The translations under genes and the position numbers were made by a program. From Glebionis coronaria (Eukaryota > Streptophyta > Magnoliopsida > Asterales > Asteraceae): a DNA stretch of 64,000 nt. A model generated the notes under the pieces. The model worked only from the letters and a program-made list of their open reading frames with translations. It had not been told where the DNA came from and searched no databases. The DNA lies in contig CM046877.1 in the NCBI GenBank assembly GCA_025667525.1, positions 298,774,364 to 298,838,363 of the forward strand. The letters are read 5' to 3'. This document shows positions 45,239 to 56,731 of the stretch, one piece after another (position 1 is the first letter of the stretch; each line of letters opens with the position of its first letter).

Positions 45239-48200
45239 TTTAGGAAAAGGATGGCAATTAGGGCAAGTAAGCACGACGATTTAGGAAAACCGTGTGTAAA
45301 TGACCCTAAAATGAGTTCGTTCTCAAGGAGGCTAGTGTGTTATGTGTGTAATGATTTGGATTAGATTTGTGATTATATTGTTTGAGAAAGAAAAATAGAA
45401 ATGAGATTAGAAGAGAATGACGGTTACGAAGAAGGATTAAACTAAGTCGAAAAAGGTATACACGTAGAATCGTAAAAAGTACCAAAATTAAAAATTTTAA
45501 ACCTAAAAATTCCTAAAAATTACCAAAAATACACAATAATATTCTAAGAGTTTACAAAAAATCCAAACTTGCCAAAACCTTTTAATTAATTAGATAATGA
45601 CTTTTTAATGCTAATTAAAGCCCTAAAAATCAAAATTAATTATTAAAAAGCCCTAAACAAGATTTTAAAGTTTGTAAACCTCAAAAATACTCTAATTAAG
45701 CTAAAAAGTATTTTTCAAAATTTTAAAATCACTAAAAACTATTTTTAAACAATTAAAAACTCCTAAAATCAATTAAAACTTAAATTAATTCTAGAAAATA
45801 ATTAAAACACTCTAAAAATATTTGGAAAGTTGCAAAATTCCTAATTAAGTGTTTATAACCTAGGAAAAATATAAAAACTTAGAAAATCAGACTTTTAATT
45901 TTTAATAATAAAATAATATTAAAATAATATTAAAACTTCAAAAATCATAAAAAATTCTAAAAACTTGCAATCTAGCTTAATTTAACCTAAATAACTCAGA
46001 AATGAAAGTGAAATTACCTAAATACCCCTATTGGGCCTAGAAAATGGGCTAAACCCAAAACAGTAGCTTATTGGGCCAAAATTGGGCCCAATAACAAAAA
46101 GTGTTCAAAATAAGCCCAAAAAGCACAGGTTGACTCAAAATTTGATTTTAAACAACTTTCTCCAAAGGCCCAAAAGCTAAAAGTGTGAAATAAGCTAGTT
46201 TATAACAAGCAGCTTATTCTTAATGGGCTTTTTGGCCCATTAAGCCATAAGCCAATGCCATAAGCTAAAACTTGACACACAAGCTTCTTTTGACCTAAGT
46301 AAGACTTCTGCAAAAAGAAATTTGAAATAAGCCCAAGGAATAAGCCTGAAAATGCAATAAGCAATCTACACAAAACGACAAAATAGTCGTTTTTGAGTTC
46401 TAGGCCACCCCAAGTGTTGATTCAAGTTCCAAAAGCTTTGAAATTACTTAATTAAGCAAAATCAACAAAGAGTTTTCAAATAAGCTGACTCAATAAGCTG
46501 GAAAAAGTAAATAAGCACTTATGTAAAAGTCAAATAAGTTGGTTTCCTATCAAAAAGTCAAAGCCAAAGTCCAATAAGCTCTAGTCTACTTAAATGGGTC
46601 AAATAAGGAAGACCTATCACAAAAAATAAGTTGTTGCAAGTCTGGATAAGCTAGAATAGCTTATTGATAAGCTGATGACAAATTAACACTAGCAAGGGCT
46701 AGTTTTGAGTGTTGAGCAGTGGAAACTTTTTCCACTGCTTGACTTGTTTGACTTTTTGTCTTTAGTGACTTTTTTGGAGATTCAGATTACACAAAGGCAC
46801 CCAAATGATCTTTGTATCAAAAGGAGTCAATAACAATCAAAATAACACAATCACTAACACCCAATTGATACAATTTAATCAATCAATCACCAGACATGAT
46901 ACAGACATGAACAATAAGCAATTGAGCACAAATAAGCAGTTTTAGCAATAATCAGCCAGCCAAATTCAACCAAATGCATACACAAGCTATTATAAACTTC
47001 AATAAGCAAGTCTAAACAGGTTTCATGCAATGGTTCAAAGAATTAAGAAAGATTCAAGCCAATGAAAGTTACTGATGAACACGACCCTATACCCTTTATA
47101 TAGAGGGTGTACATGGTCTGCATAAGCTAAAAACTAAAAACCCTAGCTTGTGGAAGTCCCAAAATAACCTTGCTGCATTTTGAAAATCTTGGCTTCATGT
47201 GACTTTGAATTGGCGTTTTTTGGAGGTGGCAAGTGTGAAATTGCATCCAATGGTGTATATCAAGCTTAAGGAGTAAGCAGGAATCTGAGTTGTTGATTCT
47301 CTGGCTTCTTTTGGCATTTTCCCCAAAGGTGGTGTAGAAGGGTTTAACATGTGAGCTGGTATGGTGACGTGGCCAAGGTTTTAAGGTGGGGTTGGGTCTA
47401 TTCTCACCTTAATCATATATCTGGAGTGAATTAAGGTGTAATTGCAAGTGATTTAGAAAAAACCCAATTTTGTCAAGAACACTAAGAACAGGTGGTTTGA
47501 TCTTCTTTTGTGTTTAAAAAATGTGTTTAGCGTGTTATTTGACTAATCAGATTAATTAGCTAAATAATGCTGAGTGGATGTGTGAGGTGGACAAAAGGTG
47601 GAAGGGGATTGGTGGGTTTTGGTGAGTGGGGCACGTGTCATGCCTTGGTTGGTTAAGGTAACTATTATGTCTGCCAGGTTTAACCCTCAATCTTTTATAC
47701 TCCTTTCACTTGCAAATTAAACAACCAAAACATATTCCCTTTGTATTTCAAGTTTTCGTTTTCACACTTTTACCCCAAATACTTTTCCAAAGTATTTTCA
47801 GGGGTATTTCTTGCCATTTGATGATTCTTGAAGGGCTGATTTTGTAATTTCTTCAATGGTAATGGTCCTGACTTGTTTGATTGGTATTTTGGAGGACTCA
47901 AATTGCCAATTCTTAATGATTAAGGGACCATTTTTGCCAAATCTTCAAAGTTGAGGGTCCTTTTTGTAATTTTGGAATTTTTAAAGGACCAAACTTGTAA
48001 TTTCTTGTACTTTGAAGGACTTCATGATATATTTGACTTTGTGAAGGATATTGGTTGACAATTTAGCTTTGTTGAGGGGCTAAAATTGCCAATTCTTCAA
48101 AGTGGAGGGCCCTTTTTGTAATTTTGACAAACTTTAGGGACCAAACTTGTAATTATGAGGATACAAGAGTATAAAGTGTCAATTCTTCAATATTGGAGGA

Positions 48201-48442
48201 CCCTTCTTCATTCTTCAAGGGTAAATCTTGGGTGAGTCTTCATTAGGGCTTGGTTCATTGTGCGGCTTCATTTCCCGTGTTCGTTTTTGCATGATTCTTG
48301 TGATCTTTTGTCATTTTCTCAATATCCGTACCTAAAATACACAAGCAACAAACACAAGCATATATATGGGTGTTTTGATGATATTTAATGCATTTTAAGC
48401 CCTATTTGGAAGATGAGACTATGTATAAAAGCAGTCTCATCA
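45218..48442 (-). mobile_element. Athila-2 3' LTR with a 1-kb deletion (3,225 bp)
   Basis: Compared with the 5' LTR (4,242 bp) it lacks about 1,017 bp at 47083, equal to about 58597-59605. On the element strand the gap begins some 10-15 bp after the TATA box (47095-47102) and removes the first part of R and downstream sequence. The deletion is not in the 5' LTR, so it arose after, or during, cDNA synthesis of this copy. Confidence 0.93.
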
Positions 48443-48455
48443 CTCCCCCATACTA
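48443..48455 (-). promoter_or_regulatory. Athila-2 polypurine tract
   Basis: The minus strand reads TAGTATGGGGGAG and adjoins the LTR start TGATGAGACTG. Confidence 0.85.
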
Positions 48456-50270
48456 AACCATTGTCGTGCCCTCACGCAATGCTAGAATAAAGTATCGTAG
48501 CATCTCCAAAATTCATTTTTATTCCCTTTATTAAATGAAAAACTAGCTAAACTTCTACTATTACTACTACTTGTGTTTTAGACATAATGTATGATTTTCA
48601 TCGCAAAATGGGACGTTTAGATTCATAGAATAAGAACACGTGAATGCTTCGTTAGAAATAATTTCATCGTCCTTGATTTTCACCCCAATTCCATGCCAAG
48701 CGTGCAACGATATCATTATCATTATAAGTTAGTAATGCTAACACTACTCATATGCCCTAATCACGTACTTATCCTCCCATTATTCCTAAGTTGTATCTCT
48801 TATATTTTAAATTGTCTTGAATGTTTCACGAGGATACATTGTTTGACTTATGCGATAATAGAGATTTAGGTCTAAAAATAGAGTCCTAACGGTGTAACTA
48901 AGACCATCAAATCAATAACTCCTCCCAATAGACAACGATGTTAAAAAATTAAGTTGACAAGAAGAATCGATAAACACGGTTTTATAACGGTTTTGAACAT
49001 GAGACTTATTACCAAGACTTTTATACGCCCCCTAACGGAAGGGCCTTATTATCTTTGGTTTACCTCCATCTTTTATTCAACTTCGCCATGAAGCTTTTAT
49101 TATGACTTCGGTCTTGCCTTGCCTTTTATTATCCACCTCATCGGTAGTTTTATTAGCCAAAGACGTATATCCTCACGCTAAGGCGAATTTTGGATCTTTA
49201 AAGCTTCGAAGATTAAGGCTTGATTCACTTTCAATTTTGCATAGATTTTTCGGCCTTGTGAGGCTTCAAATTGTTTGCTTGATTTAGGTGAGCACTTGAA
49301 TCTTATTATTGGGTGAAGCTTTCGATTATTCGGGTGCCAATACTTCAAAACCGTGACGCTGGCGATACCTTAATGTCTTCACAATTTAATTACACGGAAG
49401 CTACTAGAAAAGACTAGAAACCCAACAGTCCTAATTAAACCGCTAAGTCAATATTTATTAAGCAAAAAATATTTACATGCGAAGGGAGAATAAGCAGACA
49501 ACGAGAACACATGAGTTTTTGAAAGAGTATGAGTACTCTACGTTTAGCATAGTAACTTATAATTAACCCTATCATTTCTCGTCCTCATTTAAGAGACTTA
49601 GCCTAATGTGTAGTAAAGGAACCAAAGCTAAGTGCTCAACACGCACGGTCGAGTAAAAAATTACTCTTATTCTCGCCATCGGAAAATCTACATTCGTGTC
49701 TTCAAACACTTATAAAACATGAGAAAAAATTTAAAATTTGGCCATTTTTAGCCTTATTTTGCAACAAAACGATAAACAAAAGGATAAACTTTGGAAAGCG
49801 TGAAGGTTTGGCAAGGCAAGTATCTATTCACCCCCCCATACTAAAGTTAAACATTTTCCTTAATGTTTCGAGTCTAGGGGTGCAAACACCCCCATACTAC
49901 AGATGTAGTCGAATGCCTAATCTAGCATGGAAAGGGTGTAACCAATAAATTAATATCCGTTTATGAAGTGTGCTATAAAGCTAAGGTTAGAACATCAAAA
50001 GGATATATCATGGATATAGAGAAATTCTTCAAAGCAAACGATCGAGTGCTCCCATAAAACAAACACGAGAGGCTCCAATCGTGAAGATCATGATCATCTA
50101 AAGTCCACAATTCACAAACAACCACAGAACAAAGGTTGGAAGGGCACAAATCCCCACACGTTAACTACATTAGAAAGCGATAATATGTACATAGGATAAG
50201 CATGGGACTCCCCCACGAGGCTCCTCGTTTTTTATTACCGAGTCATGAGCTCGACTCGATCCCCTCAATA
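48456..50270 (-). other. Athila-2 pol-to-PPT spacer (1.8 kb, no env-like ORF)
   Basis: Aligns along its length with 23641-25444 of Athila-1, including the ATAATAA-rich sub-region (49000-49140). Only short ORFs occur (for example 49102-49287) and they are not shared as frames. Confidence 0.75.
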
Positions 50271-51182
50271 CTAATTATCATTGGGGAAGGTGACTTGGTC
50301 GAGGTAGTTCAAGGATGGAACTTCCCTCCCAAAGTAGTGCTTCAACCTATGTCCATTCACCTTGAAGTTAGGACCATCATCTTGAGCTAGCTCGATGGTC
50401 CCATACGGAAACACTTGAGTCACGGTGAATGGACCGGACCAACGGGATTTCAACTTACCGGAAAAGATTTTTAAGCAAGAATTAAAAAGCAAAACTTGAT
50501 CCCCAATGTTAAAAACCCGGTTTTTAATTTTAGAATCATGCAACTTTTTAGTTTTTTCTTTATAAATCAATGAATTTTCATAAGCAATGTCCCTCAATTC
50601 ATCCAATTCATTCAATTGAATTTTCTGGTGTTTTCCCGCGGTCTCCATATCATCATTACAATGCTTTAGGGCCCAATAAGCCTTGTGTTCTAACTCGATA
50701 GGCAAATGAAAATTCTTTCCATACACAAGCTTATAGGGAGTGCACCCAATGGGCGTCTTATAAGCGGTCCTAAAGGCCCATAAAGCATCGTCCAACTTAT
50801 CCGACCACAATTGTCGGTTTTCCCCAACGGATCTCTCCAAGATCCTCTTCAAAGCTCGGTTTGAAACCTCGACTTGCCCACTCGTTTGTGGGTGATAAGC
50901 CGTAGAAAGCCGATGTGTAACCCCATATTTCCTTAGGACCCTTTCGAATTGGTCGTTACAAAAATGGGTTCCACGATCGCTTATGATCGCACGAGGGGTT
51001 CCAAACCGAGAAAACAAGCTTTTCAAGAACTTGACTACCACACGAGCATCATTGGTGGGCAAAGCCTTAGCTTCCACCAACTTAGATAGGTAGTCAACCG
51101 CAACGAGAATGTACTTATTACCACGAGATGATGGGAACGGCCCCATAAAGTCTATACCCCAAACGTCAAAGATCTCACACAC
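50271..51182 (-). CDS. pol: Athila-2 integrase core and C-terminus
   Basis: An open frame of 303 codons, the largest intact pol domain in this copy. It has Asp11 in GIDFMGPF, Asp69 in [12 protein letters not shown] and Glu105 in [11 protein letters not shown], spaced as DDX35E. The C-terminal third is basic and has GDQVLLFNS and a GPF-type motif [11 protein letters not shown]; no chromodomain follows. It ends [10 protein letters not shown] and TAG. The Met at 51182 is not a natural start: the frame continues upstream into the zinc finger across a stop (51183-51185) where Athila-1 has CAA. It would normally be cut from Gag-Pol by the protease. The gene may encode an intact core, but it has no route to expression as part of a polyprotein. 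Confidence 0.9.
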   Translation of the reverse strand: MCEIFDVWGIDFMGPFPSSRGNKYILVAVDYLSKLVEAKALPTNDARVVVKFLKSLFSRFGTPRAIISDRGTHFCNDQFERVLRKYGVTHRLSTAYHPQTSGQVEVSNRALKRILERSVGENRQLWSDKLDDALWAFRTAYKTPIGCTPYKLVYGKNFHLPIELEHKAYWALKHCNDDMETAGKHQKIQLNELDELRDIAYENSLIYKEKTKKLHDSKIKNRVFNIGDQVLLFNSCLKIFSGKLKSRWSGPFTVTQVFPYGTIELAQDDGPNFKVNGHRLKHYFGREVPSLNYLDQVTFPNDN

Positions 51183-52273
51183 TTAGATGATATTTTGTGG
51201 CATTTCATCTTTTTGTGAGGCTTTTACTTGTCTTTGGCATGAATCACATGACTTCACAAGATCTTGTGCATCTCGGTAAATAGTAGGCCAAAAGAAGCCG
51301 GCATTAAACACCTTCTTAGCCGTGCGATTAGCACCGTGGTGACCACCTGTGGGTCCATCATGACAAGCTCTAAGGATGTTAGAAGCTTCGGTGCCAAACA
51401 CACAACGTCGGATGATTTGATCCGCACAAGTTCGAAACAAGTAAGGGTCGTTCCAAAAGTAGAACTTGACGTCACGAAAGAATTTTCGTTTTTCTTGAGT
51501 CGTCATACCCTTAACGATGAAGTTACCCGCATGGTAATTTGCAAAATCCGCAAACCATGGGGTGGAAGAATCAAGTTTAGAATTCACTACACCAAGTGTC
51601 TCGAGCGGAAATGTTTCGGTGATTTCCTTGGGCTCGTAAACACTTAGGTGAGGATCTTCCAAACGAGAAACATGATCGGCCGCTAGATTCTCGGCTCCTT
51701 TTTTGTCAACGATGGTGTGATCAAATTCTTGAAGGAGGAGAATCCAACGAAGTAATCTAGGCTTAGCATCTTGCTTTGCCATGAGGTACTTGATAGCCGA
51801 ATGATCCGTATACACTATGCATTTAGCTAAGACGAGATAAGGTCAGAACTTCTCAAATGCATACACCACGGCAAGGAATTCCTTTTCAGTTGTAGTGTAT
51901 TTTAGTTGAGCCTCGTTCATCGTCTTGCTAGCATAGTGAATAGGCAAGAAGTGCTTATCATGACGTTGCCCCAAAACGGCCCCAATAGCGTAATCACTAG
52001 CATCACACATGAGCTCAAAGGGGAGGTTCCAATTGGGAGCAACAAGAATGGGAGCTTCGGTAAGTTTCCTATAAAGGATTTCAAAGGCTCGTACACAATC
52101 TTCGTCAAAGACAAAACGTGCCTCTTTTTCAAGAAGATGTGTAACGGGTCGAGAAATCTTCGAAAAATCCTTGATGAATCGACGATAAAAGCCCGCGTGG
52201 CCTAGGAAACTCCTAACACCCTTGACGGTTTTGGGATAAGGTAATTTGGCGATGACGTCTACCTTAGCTTGAT
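51183..52273 (-). pseudogene. pol: Athila-2 RNase H and integrase zinc finger
   Basis: RNase H residues are seen in [17 protein letters not shown], in the EKEFLAVVYAFEKF segment and in [14 protein letters not shown] (51843-51845) follows FEKF where Athila-1 has CGA (Arg). The frame then stays open from 51815 through [10 protein letters not shown] and the HHCC-like finger ([17 protein letters not shown]) to the TAA at 51183. A frameshift near 52130-52280 separates RNase H from RT. Both stops can be explained by single C-to-T changes. Confidence 0.9.
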
Positions 52274-53179
52274 CTACCTTAATCCCGCTTTCGAGACCTT
52301 GTGCCCTAAGACGATTCCACTTCTAACCATAAAATGACATTTTTCCCAATTGAGCACAAGGTTGGTTTCCTCACAACGTTTCAACATTCTCTCAAGGTTC
52401 GACAAACACGAAATGAACGAATTACCAAACACGGAAAAGTCATCCATGAAGACTTCCATCGTCTTCTCGATCATGTCATGAAAAATAGCCATCATGCACA
52501 TTTGAAAGGTTCCCGATGCATTGCAAAGTCCGAATGGCATTCTACGAAAGGCAAACGTTCCATATCGACACGTAAACGTAGTTTTTTCTTGATCACGAGG
52601 ATCGATGGTAATTTGGAAGTAACCGGAAAAATCATCTAAAAAGTAATAGAAATCGTTTCCCGCAAGACGCTCCAACATTTGGTCCATGAAGGGCAAGGGA
52701 AAATGGTCTTTTCGAGTGGCTTCATTCAACTTTCGATAGTCAATGCACACTCTCCATCCGGTCACGAGTCTAGTGGGAATCAACTCGTTGGCATCGTTTG
52801 GCACAACGGTCATTCCTCCCTTTTTAGGGACACAATGAATAGGACTCACCCAAGGGCTATCGGAAATAGGGTAAATCATTCCCGCGTCAAGGAGTTTAAG
52901 GACCTCCTTCTTGATGATGTCGTGAATTTTGGGGTTCACCCTCCTTTGACTTTGGATTGCGGGCTTGTAATCCTCCTCCATTAATATTTTGTGAGTACAA
53001 AACTTGGGATCGGTTCCATTAATGTCGGATAACTTCCACGCAATTGCCCCTTTGTGATCCTTTAGAACATCGACAAGTGCGGTTTTTTCATCATTCGAAA
53101 GTTCCTTCGCAATAATAACCGGCAACTTGTCGTCCTCCTCCAAATAGACATATTCGAGATGAGGAGGTAAATCTTTCAA
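52274..53179 (-). pseudogene. pol: Athila-2 reverse transcriptase
   Basis: A frame of 301 codons covers almost all of RT. Motifs: WVSPIHCVPKKGG (about residues 110-122), WRVCIDYRKLNEATRKDHF (142-160), FLDDFSGYFQI (180-190, first catalytic Asp), FRRMPFGLCNA (211-221) and VFMDDFSVFG (243-251, the YxDD-type site). The order is the Gypsy RT fold. All catalytic Asp residues are present, unlike Athila-1. It ends at LGHKVSKAGLR, where a frameshift near 52290 breaks the connection to RNase H. The upstream boundary at 53180 is a stop between the acidic linker and RT. Confidence 0.92.
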
Positions 53180-53203
53180 CTCAAGGATAGGTGGTTCCTC
53201 AAG

Positions 53204-53883
53204 TTAAGATTTGGGCTCGATACTCATAACCTCCTCGGGTGGAGGAAATGGGAAAACGTTGAGAAAATCCTTGATAATTGAGAAGTCCTCATCGTTGTCG
53301 AGATCTTCGTCACAAGTACGTGGAACATTGCATTTTTCCAACGTAAAACCACCACCTTCAAATAGAGTGAAGGTTGGTGTCGAATTATCAAGAATTGGAT
53401 CTAACATAGTGGGATTGCCACTAGTTTCTTCATCACCAAAACCTAGAACTTCTTGTGAAAATTCCTCGCAAACCACGTCAATCATATCAACGAGGTTTAT
53501 AGTTGCAACGGAATAAACATGAGAAATTTGAGACTTTTGAGTTGTGTTTATAACAAGTTCCTCGTCGTTGAAACGTAAGGTGATCTTTCTAGCATGAACA
53601 TCGATCAAAGCCATAGACGTATCTAAAAACGAACGACCTAAATGAGAGGAACTTGAGGATCCGTGGGGATATCAACAACGATAAAGTCTACGGGATAGTA
53701 GAACTTCCCCACTTTCACAAAAACGTCTTCCGCCAAACCACATGCGGGAATCGTGGAATGGTCGGCCAACTCGATAGACATTAGTGAAGGAGTAAGATTA
53801 GGAAGATTGAGCGACTTGAAGATTGCAAGTGGCATCAAATTAATGCTAGCACCAAGATCGGCCAAGGCGAAGCATTCTTCCAT
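53204..53883 (-). pseudogene. pol: Athila-2 protease and protease-RT linker
   Basis: The aspartic protease has ADLGASINLMP as its active site, SIELADHSTIPACGLAEDVF in the body and VDIPTDPQVPLI near the end. A TAA at about 53636-53640 replaces the Leu that precedes GRSFLDT in Athila-1. The frame reopens from MALIDVHARKITLRF and runs through an acidic linker (ECNVPRTCDEDLDNDED) to a stop near 53204. The role is maturation of Gag-Pol. The protease N-terminal side overlaps the previous gag frame, showing a frameshift near 53890. Confidence 0.88.
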
Positions 53884-54761
53884 ATCTTGGATTTCACAAG
53901 GGATAAAAATTTACCGGGATCACCGACTTTTTGAGGTATGCGATTAAGATAAACCGACGAACAACTAGACAATTGGTGCAATTTCTCCTTGTTGTTCAAC
54001 ATACTCTTAAAGTTAGCGGCAAATCGAGGCATCATGACCAAAGCATCGGCGAAAATCACATTAAGGTGCAAATCACGAAACATTTTCATAAAAAGCTCAA
54101 ATTGGTAATTGTCGCGCTCTTGACGTTTCTCCTTCCTAAGTCTCGATGGATAGGGCAAAGGTGGTGTGGGTTGAGGCATAGTAGGCATTGCCTTTGGAAT
54201 CTCGGGTTCCAATGATGGTAATGGGTTAACCGTAGGTGTGGCATGAGCGGTACTTCGTGGGATTGGGACATGCTCCTTTTGCACCACCACCTCGGGTTCT
54301 TCCTCAATTGCTTCCTCCGTAGGAGCAATTGGTTGAGGAGTCGGTTCCTTAAGTGTCTTACCACTACGTGTGGTAATCACTTTCATCTCACCCTTCGGGT
54401 TGGATACGGTGTTGCTAGGAAGACTACTCGAAGACGGTTTACACATTATTGCCTCAAACATAGACGAGATTTTATCTTTAAACACGGATTGCCTCTTCTC
54501 GGCTTTAATCATTTCTTGTTTAATCTCATGTTGCCCTTGTTCCATTTTTTGTTGGTTTTGTTGTAACCTAGTGACATTTCCTTCCATCTTGTTGGTGTGG
54601 ATTTTAAGTTCATTAGCTAACTCATTTTTCAACTCTTTCCTCAAGTCGTTCTTAAACTCGGATCTTAGGCTAATGATTTCTCTTTGAATGTTGTCAAACC
54701 TAGCATCATTCCCACTAGCGTATTCAACAAACTCACTTGGAAGATCTTTCAATGTTTGCAA
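53835..54761 (-). pseudogene. gag: Athila-2 gag C-terminal and linker region
   Basis: A frame of about 300 codons. It opens with LQTLKDLPSEFVEYASGNDA, then a long charged helix-like stretch (LRKELKNELANELKIHTNKM), probably coiled coil. Then come SGKTLKEPTPQPIAPT, a Pro-rich region (PLPSLEPEIPKAMPTMPQPT) and the conserved FELFMKMFRDLHLNVIF. The last 25 codons are out of frame after a shift near 53905. The Athila-1 equivalent is 19187-20073, which has three extra breaks. Whether it belongs to gag or is a gag-pro linker cannot be decided here. Confidence 0.85.
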
Positions 54762-54845
54762 ACCTTTGTTGTTATTTTGAAAATCATTTTGATTCTTGTT
54801 TGAAACTTGATTATTAGCCCCTTGATTCCCATAGTTTCCCTTGTT

Positions 54846-56013
54846 TTAATTGTTTTTGAAACCAACTTGATTGTTGCGATAGTTGTTGTTAGCATTTTGA
54901 TTGGGAGAAAAACCCGGTGGATTCATTTGATTAGAGCGAGAAACTTGACCGTTTTGGTTGTAATTTCCCATGGCCGCGAAGGCACTCGAAGTGTTACCAC
55001 CGTTGGTAATGCACTCGGAGAAATCATGACCTCCACCACAATACATGCAAGAAACCTCAACCGCTTTAGCCGTAGCGGGAGCACTTTGTTCACCAACTTT
55101 AAACTCAATCAAAAGTCCTTTAAGCTTATCAAAAATCTTGTTTTCCAAGTTCGCCTCAATTTGGCAAGCATCGATGGTAGTAGACAAAGAAGGTGAAGCC
55201 GAAGATGAAGCCTTACGAACACTAGACGTGCTACGAGGACTATACACCTTAGATCTACTTTCAGTTATCACCAAAGCTTCTTCAACCGTTTTACACAAAA
55301 AAATTACCACCCGCGGCGGCATTCAAATAATCCCTTTCATGATCATTAAGTCCATTGTAAAACGTGTCAATTTGATGCAAGTCGGAAAAACCGTGATGAG
55401 GACATTCATGTAACATTTCCTTAAACCTATTCCAAGCCGTTGAAAAACTTTCATTAAACTCTTGTGAAAACTTTGAAATCTCGTTTTTCAAGCGCGTAGT
55501 CTTAGAGGGCGGAAAAAATTGGTTCACAAACTTAGACACGAGATCCTTCCACGTCAATATAGAATTGGGTGGCTCTTTCTCTAACCAAATTTTAGCGGGC
55601 CCCGCTAAGGAATACGGAAAAAGCATCATCTTAATCGAGTCATTCGAGACATCCTTAAACTTGCAAGTGGCGGTAAGACGATTGAATTGGCGGATATGGT
55701 TGTGTGGATTGTCCTTCTCATCACCACGGAATTTGTTGTTTTGGATCATCGACAACAAACCCGTTTTCACTTCAAAATTCTCCGCAAGGATAGCGGGAAT
55801 TACTATAGCCTCTCCATAACCCTCGGTGGGTGCTTGAAGTAACTCCATCATAGTTCGATTCGCCATGGTTGGTGCTTCTCTTACAATGGGTTCGTCAATA
55901 GGAGACTCCTCACTAGAATGATTTGGAGTGGGAGTTTTGTTCTTTCGTTTACGTGCACGTCTTGCTTGATTACGAGTTAGCATAAACGTCACGTACAACG
56001 AGGGGACGAGCAA
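54846..56013 (-). pseudogene. gag: Athila-2 gag, N-terminal and zinc-knuckle part
   Basis: Capsid precursor. The frame from 56013 (240 codons) has a Met start, then a basic MLTRNQARRARKRKN from 55983, which is probably the natural start. Capsid-like blocks follow: MELLQAPTEGYGEA, NPHNHIRQFNRLTATCKF, GPAKIWLEKEPPNSILTW and ECPHHGFSDLHQIDTFYNGL. A frameshift at 55300-55320 moves to the next frame, which has the zinc knuckle CMYCGGGHDFSEC and ends at a TAA (54846). It would assemble particles and bind element RNA. The match to 17958-19000 in Athila-1 is close. It sits about 700 bp after the PBS, as expected. Confidence 0.9.
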
Positions 56014-56710
56014 AGAAGATTATTTTTGGTGTTTTGTATTTTTCAATTTTTTTTGTGGTTTTTGATTGTATTATCCTTTTTGGATTTTGTGGAATGTATT
56101 AAGTAGACACAAATCTACAAATCTCCTCCTTAATCAAATCTATCGATTAAAGAAGCCTCAAGGAATGAAAACGATCACGTGAAGTGAACGCCTTCGATGA
56201 CTTTAGAACGTTGGTGGAACACCAAAACGTTCAAGAGGGTTTAATCAATGGAAACCAAGAAAATATATATGATACTTAATAATACTTTGGGCGGCAAAAC
56301 CCTCGATTAGCTCTCACAATCAAATACTCACAAGCAAGCAGGGAAACGAGGCGGCGCGAAGCACTAAAGAGCCTTTTTCCTTAGGATATATTTTATAATA
56401 TCCGCCTTATACCCACCTTATAGTTTGTATTTTTCAAGATTGAGCTTCACGAAAGTATTTATCTATTTTTGCCTTTTTCTTTGGTTTGAGATTCAAATAC
56501 AATGATTGGGTAATGACCTCCCAAGTCAAGGTTGTGATTTCTCACGTATTTGGAGTACTTGTGAATTTATTGTTCTACGTATACACTATAGTAATAGTAT
56601 TCACACAAAAACCGAAAACCGATAATACGTATTAGTAGAGTGCTACTAATACAAATACTAATTATGGTTAGTATATAAAAACAACAATTCCAATCAAAAC
56701 ACAACACGCC
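56014..56710 (-). other. Athila-2 5' leader
   Basis: Untranslated leader of 0.7 kb. It carries the conserved leader block (56320-56450). The short ORF 56567-56788 spans the PBS and is not a gene. Confidence 0.75.
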
Positions 56711-56728
56711 TCCCCGGCAGCGGCGCCA
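56711..56728 (-). promoter_or_regulatory. Athila-2 primer binding site, Asp-tRNA type
   Basis: The minus strand reads TGGCGCCGCTGCCGGGGA, 3 nt (TTT) after the LTR end CTATCA. Confidence 0.92.
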
Positions 56729-56731
56729 AAA

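Noticed and set aside
40967..48442. Palindrome as fold-back assembly artefact
   Set aside because: The arms differ by substitutions and one lacks about 1 kb, which a copied-read artefact would not produce. Read support still needs checking.
51264..55413. Plus-strand ORFs across Athila-2 (for example 51264-51647, 54243-54566, 54807-55196, 55045-55413)
   Set aside because: They are antisense shadows of well-supported gag-pol sequence on the minus strand.
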